DNA of 64,000 nucleotides from Roseiarcus sp963823165 (GTDB lineage Bacteria; Pseudomonadota; Alphaproteobacteria; Rhizobiales; Beijerinckiaceae): the NCBI GenBank assembly GCA_963823165.1, contig CAWGKV010000016.1:124001-188000 (forward strand). The letters are read 5' to 3'. The notes beneath the pieces were generated by a model. It made no database searches. It saw nothing but the letters and a program-made list of their open reading frames with translations, and was not told where the DNA came from. A program made the translations under genes and the position numbers. Below, one piece after another: positions 1 to 7,666 of this stretch; position 1 is the stretch's first letter, and each line of letters opens with the position of its first letter.

Positions 1-239
1 AGCAAGACGATCGCCTCATAGGCCTCGCACAAACGGCAGGCCGTCTCGACGAGCTTGTCGAGCACTGGCCCCACGTCGTTCGGGGAGGCGGCGATCAGCC
101 GGAGGATGTCGCTCGTCGCGGTCCGCTGCCTGAGCGCCTCGTCGCGCTCGGCGAGCGCCGCGAGCCAAGCCTCGCGCGTCGGCTTGTCGGCGGCTCCAAG
201 CGGAGGCTTCGAGACGGCGCGCCGCGATCGGGAGGACAT
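1..239 (-). CDS. GAF-domain sensor kinase or regulator, N-terminal fragment
   Basis: The minus-strand frame begins with ATG at 239 and runs off the left edge of the window, giving 79 residues without a stop. After a short basic leader it reads TSDILRLIAASPNDVGPVLD followed by KLVETACRLCEAYEAIVL, which is the conserved opening of GAF domains in large rhizobial signalling proteins, preceded by a short coiled-coil linker rich in Arg and Glu. Such proteins usually continue with one or more GAF domains and a histidine kinase or cyclase domain; that part lies outside the window, so the output activity cannot be told. The start has a GGGAGG-like ribosome site just upstream. The family call is fairly sure, the full architecture is not. 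Confidence 0.75.
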   Translation of the reverse strand, partial: MSSRSRRAVSKPPLGAADKPTREAWLAALAERDEALRQRTATSDILRLIAASPNDVGPVLDKLVETACRLCEAYEAIVL

Positions 240-440
240 GAAATCGGAATCCACGAGTCAGTTGCGGACGGAGTGTCGCCTCTCTCCGGCGGCATGGCAA
301 GCGAGCCCGTCTGCCGCCTGCGGCGCAGCTTAAGCAGTCTTCGACATCCGACGATCGTCGATGGCCGGGAGATGAATTTGCTTCCACTCGCCTTGCCGAT
401 TTGGCCGGCGAAAGCGATTTGAGGGTAGAAAGGTCCAGTC

Positions 441-944
441 ATGCCCAGCTCCCGGCGCTTCGACGCCGTCTTCCGGATCGCGTTCCGCCTCGGTTTCCCG
501 CTCGCCCGAGTCTGGTGGCGGCTCAGCCGCGCGCAGCATGAAGGCGCGCTCGTGGCGGTCACGGTGAACCGGGACATTCTGCTGCTGCGCTCGTCATATC
601 GGACCGAGTTGAATTTCCCGGGCGGCTCCGTCCGGCGCGGCGAGACGCCCGAGACGGCGGCGCGTCGCGAATTGGCCGAGGAGGTCGGCCTCGTCGCGCA
701 GCGGCTCGTTCCCGCCGGCGAAGTCACCGGGATATGGGACGGGCGGAGAGACCGGGTGCATTTTTTCGAACTGCGCCTGGACCAGCCGCCCGCGCTCAAC
801 CTCGACAATCGCGAGATCGTCGGGGCGCGGTTTGCGCCGCCGGAGGATTTGTCCGGTATCGCGGTGACCGCGCCGGTCGCCATTTATCTCGCCAGGACGT
901 TTGCGCCCGAGGACTCCGCCCGTGGCTCCAAGCGCTCGCGGTGA
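441..944 (+). CDS. Nudix hydrolase
   Basis: A 167-residue protein of the Nudix fold, which cleaves nucleoside diphosphates linked to another group. The complete Nudix box G-x5-E-x7-REUxEExGU is at residues 62-84 (G62, E68, R76, E77, E80, E81, G83), so the metal-binding catalytic helix is intact. The N-terminus carries a hydrophobic/basic stretch (FRIAFRLGFPLARVWW) that may associate with membrane or simply be a helix. The substrate cannot be deduced from sequence. It stands alone, pointing toward the minus-strand dha operon whose last gene ends at 998, so the two converge. Confidence 0.9.
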   Translation: MPSSRRFDAVFRIAFRLGFPLARVWWRLSRAQHEGALVAVTVNRDILLLRSSYRTELNFPGGSVRRGETPETAARRELAEEVGLVAQRLVPAGEVTGIWDGRRDRVHFFELRLDQPPALNLDNREIVGARFAPPEDLSGIAVTAPVAIYLARTFAPEDSARGSKRSR

Positions 945-997
945 GCAATCGCCTAGCCGGCCATGCGAGCGCGCTCGGACATCGGAAATCGGACTTT

Positions 998-1987
998 TCA
1001 CCGGCCCCATCTCAGAGCGGCGGTCTCCACCGGCGCGTCCCAGAGCGCAGCGTGCTCTTCGTCGAGCATGGAGAGCGTTATCGAGCAGCCGGCCATGTCG
1101 AGCGAGGTGACGTAATTGCCGACGAGCGACCGGACGACGCGTGCGCCGCGCTTCTCGATCTGGCGGCGCGCGGCGTCGTACATGAGGTAGAGCTCCATCA
1201 GCGGCGTGCCCCCGAAGCCGTTGACGAGGAGCAGGCCGTCGCCGCGGATTTCGGCGCCGAAATCTGCGACGATCGCGCCGACCATTTCCTCGGCGATGCG
1301 GTCGGCGGGCGCGAGCGACACCCGGCGGCGCCCGGGCTCGCCGTGGATGCCGACTCCCATCTCCATTTCCGTCTCGCCGAGCTGGAACGTCGGCCGCCCC
1401 GCGGCCGGCACCGTGCAACTCGTCAGCGCGACGCCCATCGAGCGCGTGCGCCCGTTGACCCGTTCGCCGAGGCGCTTGAGGCCGGCGAGATCCCGGCCTG
1501 CCTCGGCGGCGGCGCCGACGATCTTCTCGACGATGAGCGTGCCTGCGACGCCACGCCGCCCGGCGCTGAAGGTCGAGGCCTCGACCGCCACGTCATCGTC
1601 GGTGACCACCGTCTCGACCGGACCCGCGACGATTTCCGCCGCCATCTCGAAATTCATCCGGTCGCCGGAATAGTTCTTGACGATGAAGAGGACGCCCGCT
1701 CCTCCGTCGACAGCTTCGACGGCCGCCGCCATCTGGTCGGGGGTCGGCGAGGTGAAGACTTGGCCGGGGCAGGCCGCGTCGAGCATGCCGTAGCCGACGA
1801 ACCCCGCATGCAGCGGCTCGTGTCCGCTGCCGCCGCCGGAAATCACGGCGACCTTGTTCGGCGCCAGCCGAGCGCGACGCACGAATTTGTTTTCCGCCCC
1901 GAGGGTTACGAGGCCGGCGTGCGCCGCCGCGAAGCCGGAAAGGCTCTCGGAAAGAACGGAGTCGATTTCGTTCACGAGTTTCTTCAT
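998..1987 (-). CDS. dhaK: Dihydroxyacetone kinase subunit DhaK
   Basis: Substrate-binding subunit (329 residues) of PEP-dependent dihydroxyacetone kinase. GGGSGHEP at residues 51-58 includes the His that shapes the active site (H56), D109 in YSGDRMNF is the catalytic acid/base, and H215 in GIHGEPG is the His that forms the covalent hemiaminal with dihydroxyacetone. All are in the positions known from E. coli DhaK, so the enzyme should be active. It is the last gene of a twelve-gene minus-strand operon; its ATG overlaps the stop of the HTH gene (ATGA at 1984-1987). dhaL and the phosphoryl donor proteins lie upstream in the same transcript, separated by EI and the HTH gene rather than adjacent as is usual. 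Confidence 0.95.
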   Translation of the reverse strand: MKKLVNEIDSVLSESLSGFAAAHAGLVTLGAENKFVRRARLAPNKVAVISGGGSGHEPLHAGFVGYGMLDAACPGQVFTSPTPDQMAAAVEAVDGGAGVLFIVKNYSGDRMNFEMAAEIVAGPVETVVTDDDVAVEASTFSAGRRGVAGTLIVEKIVGAAAEAGRDLAGLKRLGERVNGRTRSMGVALTSCTVPAAGRPTFQLGETEMEMGVGIHGEPGRRRVSLAPADRIAEEMVGAIVADFGAEIRGDGLLLVNGFGGTPLMELYLMYDAARRQIEKRGARVVRSLVGNYVTSLDMAGCSITLSMLDEEHAALWDAPVETAALRWGR

Positions 1988-2433
1988 GGAGTCCCTCCTG
2001 CGCCCAATTCATCCGCCTTCCCCATGAGCAGCACGAGGCGATGGACGAAGTCGAAAATTAGCGTTTCCAGTTGCTGGTTCTTGCCGGCGCTGCCGAGATC
2101 GGGCAGCGACAGGGAGATTTTTCGCATCCGCGGGGCATCGGACGCGAGTCCGAGCCGACCCGGGTGAGCCCGCGAATAGGCTTTCAGAAAAGCTGCGCGC
2201 TCCTGCGGCGAGAAGTGGCAGATTTCGAAGATGAGCGCGACATGCCGGGCGGGAATGGGGACCTGGTAGGCCGGATTGGAGATCTGCGAAACGAAGCTCC
2301 GGTTCTTGCCGATCGCTTCGGCGAGGCGCTGCCGCATGCCGGAGGGCCGGTTGTCGAGCACGGTCCTCAGGACTTGCTTGTAATCGGCGACGCCGTCTGG
2401 AGGGGCTTCGCGTTTCGCGCGCATCTCATTCAC
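1984..2433 (-). CDS. Small HTH-type regulator embedded in the dha operon
   Basis: A 149-residue protein with a Cro/CI-like helix-turn-helix near residues 30-55 (RQRLAEAIGKNRSFVSQISN), followed by a helical region (FSPQERAAFLKAYSRAH) and a C-terminal segment without a recognised fold. It lies between Enzyme I and dhaK: its start overlaps the end of Enzyme I by 8 nt and its stop overlaps the dhaK start, so it is translationally coupled to both. The natural inference is a regulator that senses the state of the dihydroxyacetone system, perhaps through DhaK or DhaL as DhaR does in E. coli, but it is not DhaR-like (no AAA+ domain). I infer DNA binding from the HTH only; the target could be the repeated motif at 11178-11217. 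Confidence 0.75.
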   Translation of the reverse strand: MNEMRAKREAPPDGVADYKQVLRTVLDNRPSGMRQRLAEAIGKNRSFVSQISNPAYQVPIPARHVALIFEICHFSPQERAAFLKAYSRAHPGRLGLASDAPRMRKISLSLPDLGSAGKNQQLETLIFDFVHRLVLLMGKADELGAGGTP

Positions 2434-4021
2434 AGCGCGCGATCGCGGCCTTCACCCGGCCGAGGGCGGAGGGCGCGACGGAAAGCTGGTCCAGTCCGCA
2501 ATTCAGCAACGCCGGGAGGCAGCGCGGGTCGGCCGCCATGTCGCCGCACAAACTCACCGGGGCCCCCGTCTTCCTGCCATGATCGACTGTTCGCCGGATC
2601 AGCTCCAAGACCGCGGGATTGAGCGGATCGGCGAGCGCCGCGAGCTCGCCTGCTCCGCGGTCGCAGGCGGTCACGTATTGGATGAGGTCGTTGCTGCCGA
2701 TGGAGTAGAAGTCGGCGTCGAAACGGTCGATCGCGAGCGCCGCCGCGGGAACCTCGATCATCACCCCGAGCGCGGGACGGCGGGCGGGCAGCCCTTCGGA
2801 TTCGAGCTCGGCCATCGCCGCGTCGAGATGGGCGCGCGCCTCGGCGAGCTCGCCGGGCGTCGTCACCATCGGCAGCATCACCTTGAGATCGCCGTGCGGC
2901 GCTGCGCAAGCGAGCGCGCGCAGCTGGGTCCTGAACAGAGCCGGCCGGCGCAGCGACAAGCGCAATCCGCGGACGCCGAGAAAGGGGTTCGCCTCATCAT
3001 CGAAGGTGACGCCGGGAATCGGTTTGTCTCCTCCGGCGTCGAGCGTGCGGATGGCGACAGGCCGGGGGGCGGCCCATTCGAGAATCCGCCGGTAGGCTCG
3101 GTATTGCGCAGTTTCGTCGGGCGGGGCTCGGCCCGGCTCGAACAGGAATTCGGTGCGCACCAGGCCGACGCCGTCGGCCGGCGCGATCTCGGGCGAGAGA
3201 TCGCTCAGGCCCTGAATGTTGACCAGTGTGAGAATTCTGCGGCCGGAGCGCGTCACCGCGGGCGCGTTCGCCAGCCGGACCTCTTCGGCGCGCCGTTCGG
3301 CAAGCGCCGCCGCCGCGCGGCGCCATTCCGTGACCCGCGCCGCCGAAGGATCGATCTCGACCTCGCCCTGCTCGCCGTCGAGCAGGACAAACGCCCCGTC
3401 GCCGCGTGGAATCTCGCCAAGGCCCACGACCATCGGCACGCCGCGCGCTCGGGCCAGCATCGCGACATGACTCGAGGCGCTGCCGCGGGTGAGAGCAATG
3501 CCGGCCGAGCGGGTCCAATCGATCTCGAGGAAGCGACTGGGCGCGAGGTCCTCGGCGACGAGGATGGCTTCGTCCGGCAACGCGGCCGCCGCTTCCCCGT
3601 CGCCGGCGAGGGCCCGGAAAACCCGGTCGCGGAGATCGACCAGGTCGGTAGCGCGCCCCCGAAAGTAGTCGTCCTCCGCCGCGGCATAGTCCGCAATCTG
3701 CGCGTCGAGCGCGCGCTCCCAGGAGGAGGCCGCCGGCGAGCCGCGGTCGATCTCGGCGAAGGCGGGTCCGCACAGGTCCTCGTCCTGGAGCAGCGCGAGC
3801 TGAAATTCGAGGATTTCGGCGGCTTCGCGCGTCTGCGACGCCGCGAGCGCCTCGAGCTCGGCCCCGGCTCTGGCGATCGCCCGCTGCAGCGCCGTTCGCT
3901 CCGACTCCGGCGACCCGACGGTGCGGACCTGGCCGACCGCGTTCGCCATCCGGGCGAGCCGCCCGGCGGCGAGCCCCGGCGCGGCCGGGCGGCCGAGCAA
4001 CTTGATCGTCTCAACCGTCAT
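2426..4021 (-). CDS. ptsP: Phosphoenolpyruvate-protein phosphotransferase (Enzyme I), dha-dedicated
   Basis: Enzyme I (531 residues) transfers phosphate from PEP to HPr. The phospho-His motif is SSHVAMLARARGVPMVVG with H185; the C-terminal TIM-barrel carries the second PEP-utilising signature DFYSIGSNDLIQY and the catalytic Cys in SLCGDMAADP. No GAF domain is present, so it is not the nitrogen-type EI. It follows the HPr gene with an 11-nt overlap and precedes the HTH gene with an 8-nt overlap. Together with the EIIA and HPr genes it reproduces, as separate chains, the EIIA-HPr-EI order of the single DhaM protein of E. coli, so its job is most likely to energise dihydroxyacetone phosphorylation. 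It could also feed another PTS elsewhere in the genome. Confidence 0.93.
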   Translation of the reverse strand: MTVETIKLLGRPAAPGLAAGRLARMANAVGQVRTVGSPESERTALQRAIARAGAELEALAASQTREAAEILEFQLALLQDEDLCGPAFAEIDRGSPAASSWERALDAQIADYAAAEDDYFRGRATDLVDLRDRVFRALAGDGEAAAALPDEAILVAEDLAPSRFLEIDWTRSAGIALTRGSASSHVAMLARARGVPMVVGLGEIPRGDGAFVLLDGEQGEVEIDPSAARVTEWRRAAAALAERRAEEVRLANAPAVTRSGRRILTLVNIQGLSDLSPEIAPADGVGLVRTEFLFEPGRAPPDETAQYRAYRRILEWAAPRPVAIRTLDAGGDKPIPGVTFDDEANPFLGVRGLRLSLRRPALFRTQLRALACAAPHGDLKVMLPMVTTPGELAEARAHLDAAMAELESEGLPARRPALGVMIEVPAAALAIDRFDADFYSIGSNDLIQYVTACDRGAGELAALADPLNPAVLELIRRTVDHGRKTGAPVSLCGDMAADPRCLPALLNCGLDQLSVAPSALGRVKAAIARCE

Positions 4022-4332
4022 CGGGAAAGTCCTGCTCGACGAGCGCGATCAGGGCGTCGACCGCGGCCTTGGCGTCATCGCCCTCCGCGCGGAAATGAAG
4101 GATGGCGTCCCTCGGAGTCTTCGACCCCATGACCTTGACGATGCTCTTGGCGTCGATCCACGGTCCCTCGGCCGACACGGCGACGGAGATTCTCAGACAG
4201 GAATTTCTTGGCGAGCTTGGTCAACTTGACTGCGGGGCGCGCATGCAGACCCGCCGCGTGCCGAAGGCGGACGGAGCCCGTCGCGCGTCTTCTCGTTGCA
4301 AACTCGTAGGAGGGACCGGAGAACGCTGTCAT
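4011..4332 (-). pseudogene. HPr phosphocarrier of the dha system, frameshifted
   Basis: HPr passes phosphate from Enzyme I to EIIA. From ATG at 4332 the frame reads a 20-odd residue leader and then GLHARPAVKLTKLAKKF with the phosphorylatable His at residue 30. Right after KKF, near 4198-4203, the frame changes: the neighbouring frame continues with LRISVAVSAEGPWIDAKSIV and VMGSKTPRDAILHFRAEGDD to a TGA at 4011. Both parts are typical HPr and join perfectly if one base is removed; the span of 322 nt is one more than a multiple of three. The start lies 1 nt after the stop of dhaM and the end overlaps Enzyme I by 11 nt, so the gene belongs to the operon. An intact gene with a sequencing insertion is more likely than decay, since all partners are intact. 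The leader is longer than usual; a later start is possible. Confidence 0.85.
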
Positions 4333-4333
4333 G

Positions 4334-4726
4334 TCATTTCGGGGCCAGTTCTTCGGCGGTCGCCCGCACTTCCGCCAGGGTCGCTCCGCCCGAAGCTTCC
4401 GTCGCCGCCATGATCGCGCCTTCGACGATCGGGGAATTGCAGAGGACAACGCGCTTGCGACGGTCTTCCGGCAAGAGCTCGATCGCCATCTCGCTGTTGG
4501 TCTCGGCTCCGCCGAGATCGACCAGAATGGCGACGCCCCGAGGCGACCACGCCTCGTCGATCGCCTTCAGGATCTTCTGCACGTCGGTGCCCAGCCCCCC
4601 GTCCGGATTGCCCCCGCAATAAGCGACCTTGACTTCGTCGCCGACCATTTGCCGAACCATGTCGGCCGTCCCGCGGGCGACGTCGGGCGAATGCGAAACG
4701 ATGACCAGGGAGACGTTTTCGCTCAC
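4334..4726 (-). CDS. dhaM: DhaM, EIIA-Man-type phosphotransfer subunit
   Basis: A 130-residue protein of the mannose-type EIIA fold that receives phosphate from HPr and donates it to ADP bound on DhaL. The phosphorylated His is H12 in VIVSHSPDVARG near the N-terminus, and GGLGTDVQKIL and VDLGGAETNSEMAIE are conserved in this family. In E. coli these 130 residues are only the first domain of a three-domain DhaM; here HPr and Enzyme I follow as separate genes in the same order. The start overlaps the end of dhaL by 4 nt (ATGA), and the HPr gene follows after 1 nt. Confidence 0.93.
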   Translation of the reverse strand: MSENVSLVIVSHSPDVARGTADMVRQMVGDEVKVAYCGGNPDGGLGTDVQKILKAIDEAWSPRGVAILVDLGGAETNSEMAIELLPEDRRKRVVLCNSPIVEGAIMAATEASGGATLAEVRATAEELAPK

Positions 4727-5334
4727 GTGCGCGCTTCCAGAAAAGACGAAAGGGTTTCGACGATGATTTGGCTCGACCGTGCGCCGGGGTCCATGTGGCC
4801 GACGCTCCTTTCGCCGAGAAAGGCGGCGCGCCCCTTGGTTGCCCGCATCGGTACGGTGGCGAGAGCGGCGCTCGCCGCCGTCTCCCGGAGTCGCTGAGCG
4901 AGATTCGGACCGCCGGCGCGAAGGGTTTCCAGCGTCGGCGCGAGGACGTCGAGCATCGTCTTTTCGCCAGCGGTCGATTTGCCGCGCGCGGCGACCGCGT
5001 CGACCCCGGCGGCGAAGGCTTCCGGCAAGAGCGCGAGCGTCGCCGGCCGGTCCCCGAGCGCCTTGCCCATAGCCATGAACAGGCTGCCGTAGAGCGGCCC
5101 GGAGGCGCCGCCGACCTTCATGACCAGGGCCATTCCGATGGCCTTCAGGGCCTCTCCCGCCGGCTTTTCCGCAATTCCGTCGAGCTGGGACAGGACTTCG
5201 GCGCAGCCGCGCTTCATGTTGATGCCATGGTCCCCGTCGCCGATCGCCTGGTCGAGCGACGTGAGCTCGTCGGCGTGGGCGATCACTTCGTCGGCCGCAG
5301 CCCGAATGACGCAGCGCAGAAGGGCCCGGTTCAT
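4723..5334 (-). CDS. dhaL: Dihydroxyacetone kinase subunit DhaL
   Basis: ADP-binding subunit (203 residues) of PEP-dependent dihydroxyacetone kinase; the bound ADP acts as a permanent cofactor that is rephosphorylated by DhaM and then phosphorylates dihydroxyacetone on DhaK. The Mg/ADP aspartates are in DQAIGDGDHG at residues 28-37, and GGASGPLYG at 75-83 is the conserved nucleotide-binding turn. The length is typical. It overlaps the upstream ATPase gene and the downstream dhaM gene by 4 nt each, linking transport and kinase genes in one transcript. DhaK is five genes away, an unusual separation for the two kinase subunits. Confidence 0.95.
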   Translation of the reverse strand: MNRALLRCVIRAAADEVIAHADELTSLDQAIGDGDHGINMKRGCAEVLSQLDGIAEKPAGEALKAIGMALVMKVGGASGPLYGSLFMAMGKALGDRPATLALLPEAFAAGVDAVAARGKSTAGEKTMLDVLAPTLETLRAGGPNLAQRLRETAASAALATVPMRATKGRAAFLGERSVGHMDPGARSSQIIVETLSSFLEART

Positions 5335-6347
5335 GCCCGCACCCTTTCGCCCGCGGCGTTGAAGAACAGCGGATCGGTCAAGGCGATCGCGACTTCATCG
5401 CCCTGGCCGAGGCCGGAGTCCGGATCGGCGAGCGTGACGAAATCATGCTCGCCCAGATCAACGTGCAAATGGTCCTGATCGCCGAGATGTTCGACCCAGG
5501 TGACACGGCCGCAAGCGCGCCGGCCATTGGCTTTGCTGATGCAGGCGTGCTCGGTGCGAGCGCCGATGGTCGTCGCCCCTTCGGGCGCCGGGATATCCGG
5601 GAACAGGGAGCGCGGCGCCAGGTTGATCGGCGGACTGCCCAGGCGCGCGGCGACATAGACGTTCAAGGGATCTTCGTATACCTGCCGTGGCGGGCCGACC
5701 TGCACGAGTCGGCCATTTTCAACGACGCCGACCTGGCTGCCCATGGTCATGGCCTCCGTCTGGTCGTGGGTGACGTAAAGGATCGTCGCTCCGAGTTCGT
5801 TTTGGATGCGTTTGAGCTCGATCCGCAATTCTGCGCGCAACTTGGCGTCCAGCGACGACAGGGGCTCGTCCATGAGGTAGATGGACGGCGAGCGAACGAG
5901 GGCGCGGCCTATGGCCACGCGCTGCATCTGACCCCCGGACAATTTGGTCACCCGCTGCTCGAGCTTGTCGCCGATGCGCAGCAGCGCCGCGACTTCGTTC
6001 ACCTTCTGGCGAATCTTCGGCTCCGGCGTCCGCCTCGCTGGAGAGCGCAACGGGAAGGCCAGATTGTCGAACACCGAAAGATGCGGATAGAGCGAATATT
6101 GCTGGAAGACGAAAGCGACGTCGCGCTCCGCCGGCGGGGCGCGGGTGACGTCCTGCCCGGCAATGCGGATCTGCCCGCCATCCGGCCGTTCGAGGCCGGC
6201 GACCAGGCGCAGGGTCGTGGTCTTGCCCGCCCCGGTCGGCCCGAGCAACACGACGAAGGCTCCGTCCTCTATAGTCAGCGACAGATCGGACACCGCCTGC
6301 GTCGCGCCGAAGCGTTTCGACACCTTATCGAGCACGACCTCAGACAC
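5331..6347 (-). CDS. ABC transporter ATP-binding protein (second ATPase of the dha-linked importer)
   Basis: A 338-residue ATPase of the MalK/UgpC group: Walker A GPTGAGKT at 36-43, signature LSGGQ at 136-140, Walker B YLMDE at 157-161, and the switch His in YVTHDQTEA, with a C-terminal OB-type regulatory domain. I chose the GTG at 6347, which overlaps the stop of the upstream ATPase by 8 nt, because family similarity begins at SEVVLDKVSKRF; upstream in-frame ATGs lie inside the other gene and their translation does not look like protein. The operon encodes two non-identical ATPases, so the importer probably uses a heterodimer, as in the rhizobial glycerol transporter GlpSTPQUV. The C-terminus overlaps dhaL by 4 nt. 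Confidence 0.92.
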   Translation of the reverse strand: MSEVVLDKVSKRFGATQAVSDLSLTIEDGAFVVLLGPTGAGKTTTLRLVAGLERPDGGQIRIAGQDVTRAPPAERDVAFVFQQYSLYPHLSVFDNLAFPLRSPARRTPEPKIRQKVNEVAALLRIGDKLEQRVTKLSGGQMQRVAIGRALVRSPSIYLMDEPLSSLDAKLRAELRIELKRIQNELGATILYVTHDQTEAMTMGSQVGVVENGRLVQVGPPRQVYEDPLNVYVAARLGSPPINLAPRSLFPDIPAPEGATTIGARTEHACISKANGRRACGRVTWVEHLGDQDHLHVDLGEHDFVTLADPDSGLGQGDEVAIALTDPLFFNAAGERVRA

Positions 6348-7452
6348 AGGCGTGCTCCATCGAATGCGCATGATCATGGAGTGCGGTGCGAATGGCGTGG
6401 CCGGAGCCGGCGTCGAACAGGGAAATGCGGTCGGGCCGGAATTCGAGCCCGACCGCATCTCCGATCGACACTTTGAGATTGGCGGCGAGCCGCGCTTTCA
6501 CCACGCCATGTGCGGTCCTGATCGTGACGATCTGCGTGGTGCCGAGATATTCCGTCCCGAAGACTTCGCCCCTGAGCCGGGCGCCGTCGCTCAACCGGAC
6601 GTGTTCGGGGCGCACGCCGAGGATGAGATCGCGCCGTGTCAGGGCCTCACGGAGAGGCGGAACGTTGATCTCGGCCTCGCCGACCCGCACGCTGTCTTGG
6701 CCAGGCTCAAGCGAGTCGTTGAATGTGAGGAGGTTCATAGGCGGCGAACCGATGAAGTCGGCTACGAAAACGGAGGCCGGCCGGTCATAGATCTCGCGCG
6801 GCGCGCCCAACTGCTCGATCACCCCATGGCTCATGACCGCGATCCTGTCGCCGAGCGACATCGCCTCGGTCTGGTCGTGCGTCACATAGACGGTCGTTGC
6901 ATTGAGCCGGTCGTGCAACCCGCGCAGTTCGCCGCACATGACCGCGCGAAGCTCCGAATCCAGCGCGCCAAGCGGTTCGTCCATCATGAACGCCATCGGC
7001 CGGCGAACGATCGCGCGACCGAGCGCCACCCGCTGCCGGTCGCCGCCGGAGAGCCCCGACACCGGGCGGTCGAGCAGGTCGGCAATGCGAAGGATGCGTG
7101 CGGCTTCTTCAACCCGCGCCCTCACGTCGGCGCGCTTCATGCCCATGGAAACAAGGGGAAAGGCGATGTTCCGCCGCACGTTCATGTGCGGGTAGAGCGC
7201 GAAGAGCTGGAAGACGAAGGCGATGTCGCGCTCCGAAGCGCGCTTGAACGTTACGTCCTTGCCGCCGAGCAGGATGCGGCCGTCGGTCGGCAGCTCGAGG
7301 CCGGCGATCATGCGCAGCGTCGTCGTCTTCCCGCATCCCGACGGGCCCAGCATGACGAAAAAGGAGCGATCTTCGACGACGAAGCTCGAGTTTTGCACTG
7401 CGACGAAGCCGTGGAAATCTTTATGCAGCCGCTCGACCCGAATCTCCGCCAT
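6340..7452 (-). CDS. ABC transporter ATP-binding protein (first ATPase of the dha-linked importer)
   Basis: A 370-residue MalK/UgpC-type ATPase with Walker A GPSGCGKT at 36-43, Walker B MMDEP and switch motif YVTHDQTEA. The signature reads LSGGDRQR, with Asp in place of the usual Gln, which is tolerated in the family. A C-terminal regulatory domain (residues about 240-360) includes GVRPEHVRL. It sits between the small membrane protein gene (10-nt gap) and the second ATPase gene (8-nt overlap). Two distinct ATPases in one carbohydrate importer operon is uncommon outside the glycerol-type systems of rhizobia, and supports a polyol or triose as substrate. Confidence 0.92.
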   Translation of the reverse strand: MAEIRVERLHKDFHGFVAVQNSSFVVEDRSFFVMLGPSGCGKTTTLRMIAGLELPTDGRILLGGKDVTFKRASERDIAFVFQLFALYPHMNVRRNIAFPLVSMGMKRADVRARVEEAARILRIADLLDRPVSGLSGGDRQRVALGRAIVRRPMAFMMDEPLGALDSELRAVMCGELRGLHDRLNATTVYVTHDQTEAMSLGDRIAVMSHGVIEQLGAPREIYDRPASVFVADFIGSPPMNLLTFNDSLEPGQDSVRVGEAEINVPPLREALTRRDLILGVRPEHVRLSDGARLRGEVFGTEYLGTTQIVTIRTAHGVVKARLAANLKVSIGDAVGLEFRPDRISLFDAGSGHAIRTALHDHAHSMEHACV

Positions 7453-7462
7453 GACGAACGCC

Positions 7463-7666
7463 TCACTGCGGAAAGTGGCTGACGACGACGAACCCGAGCG
7501 TGCCGCACAGGATCGTGACGAACGAGTAGGTGTAGAGATCGAGCGAGAAGGGCTGCGTCAGCATCAGAATGCCGAGGCCGATGACGCTCATCGCGCCGCT
7601 CTCCCAGGGCCCGCGGCGGAACCAGCGCGTCGGTCCCGCCGGCGTCGCTTTCGGCCGCCCGGTCAT
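7463..7666 (-). CDS. Small two-helix inner-membrane protein of the ABC operon
   Basis: A 67-residue protein with a basic N-terminus (about 20 residues rich in Arg and Pro) and two predicted membrane helices, roughly residues 26-42 and 47-63. Its start overlaps the permease stop by 4 nt (ATGA), so it is clearly part of the operon. Small membrane proteins at this place are known in related rhizobial operons (glpU in GlpSTPQUV), where their role is unclear; sequence similarity to GlpU is not something I can assert. It might stabilise the permease pair or modulate transport. Confidence 0.75.
   Translation of the reverse strand: MTGRPKATPAGPTRWFRRGPWESGAMSVIGLGILMLTQPFSLDLYTYSFVTILCGTLGFVVVSHFPQ

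Noticed and set aside
734..2167. 477-codon plus-strand frame across dhaK
   Set aside because: Antisense shadow; dhaK on the other strand has all catalytic motifs.
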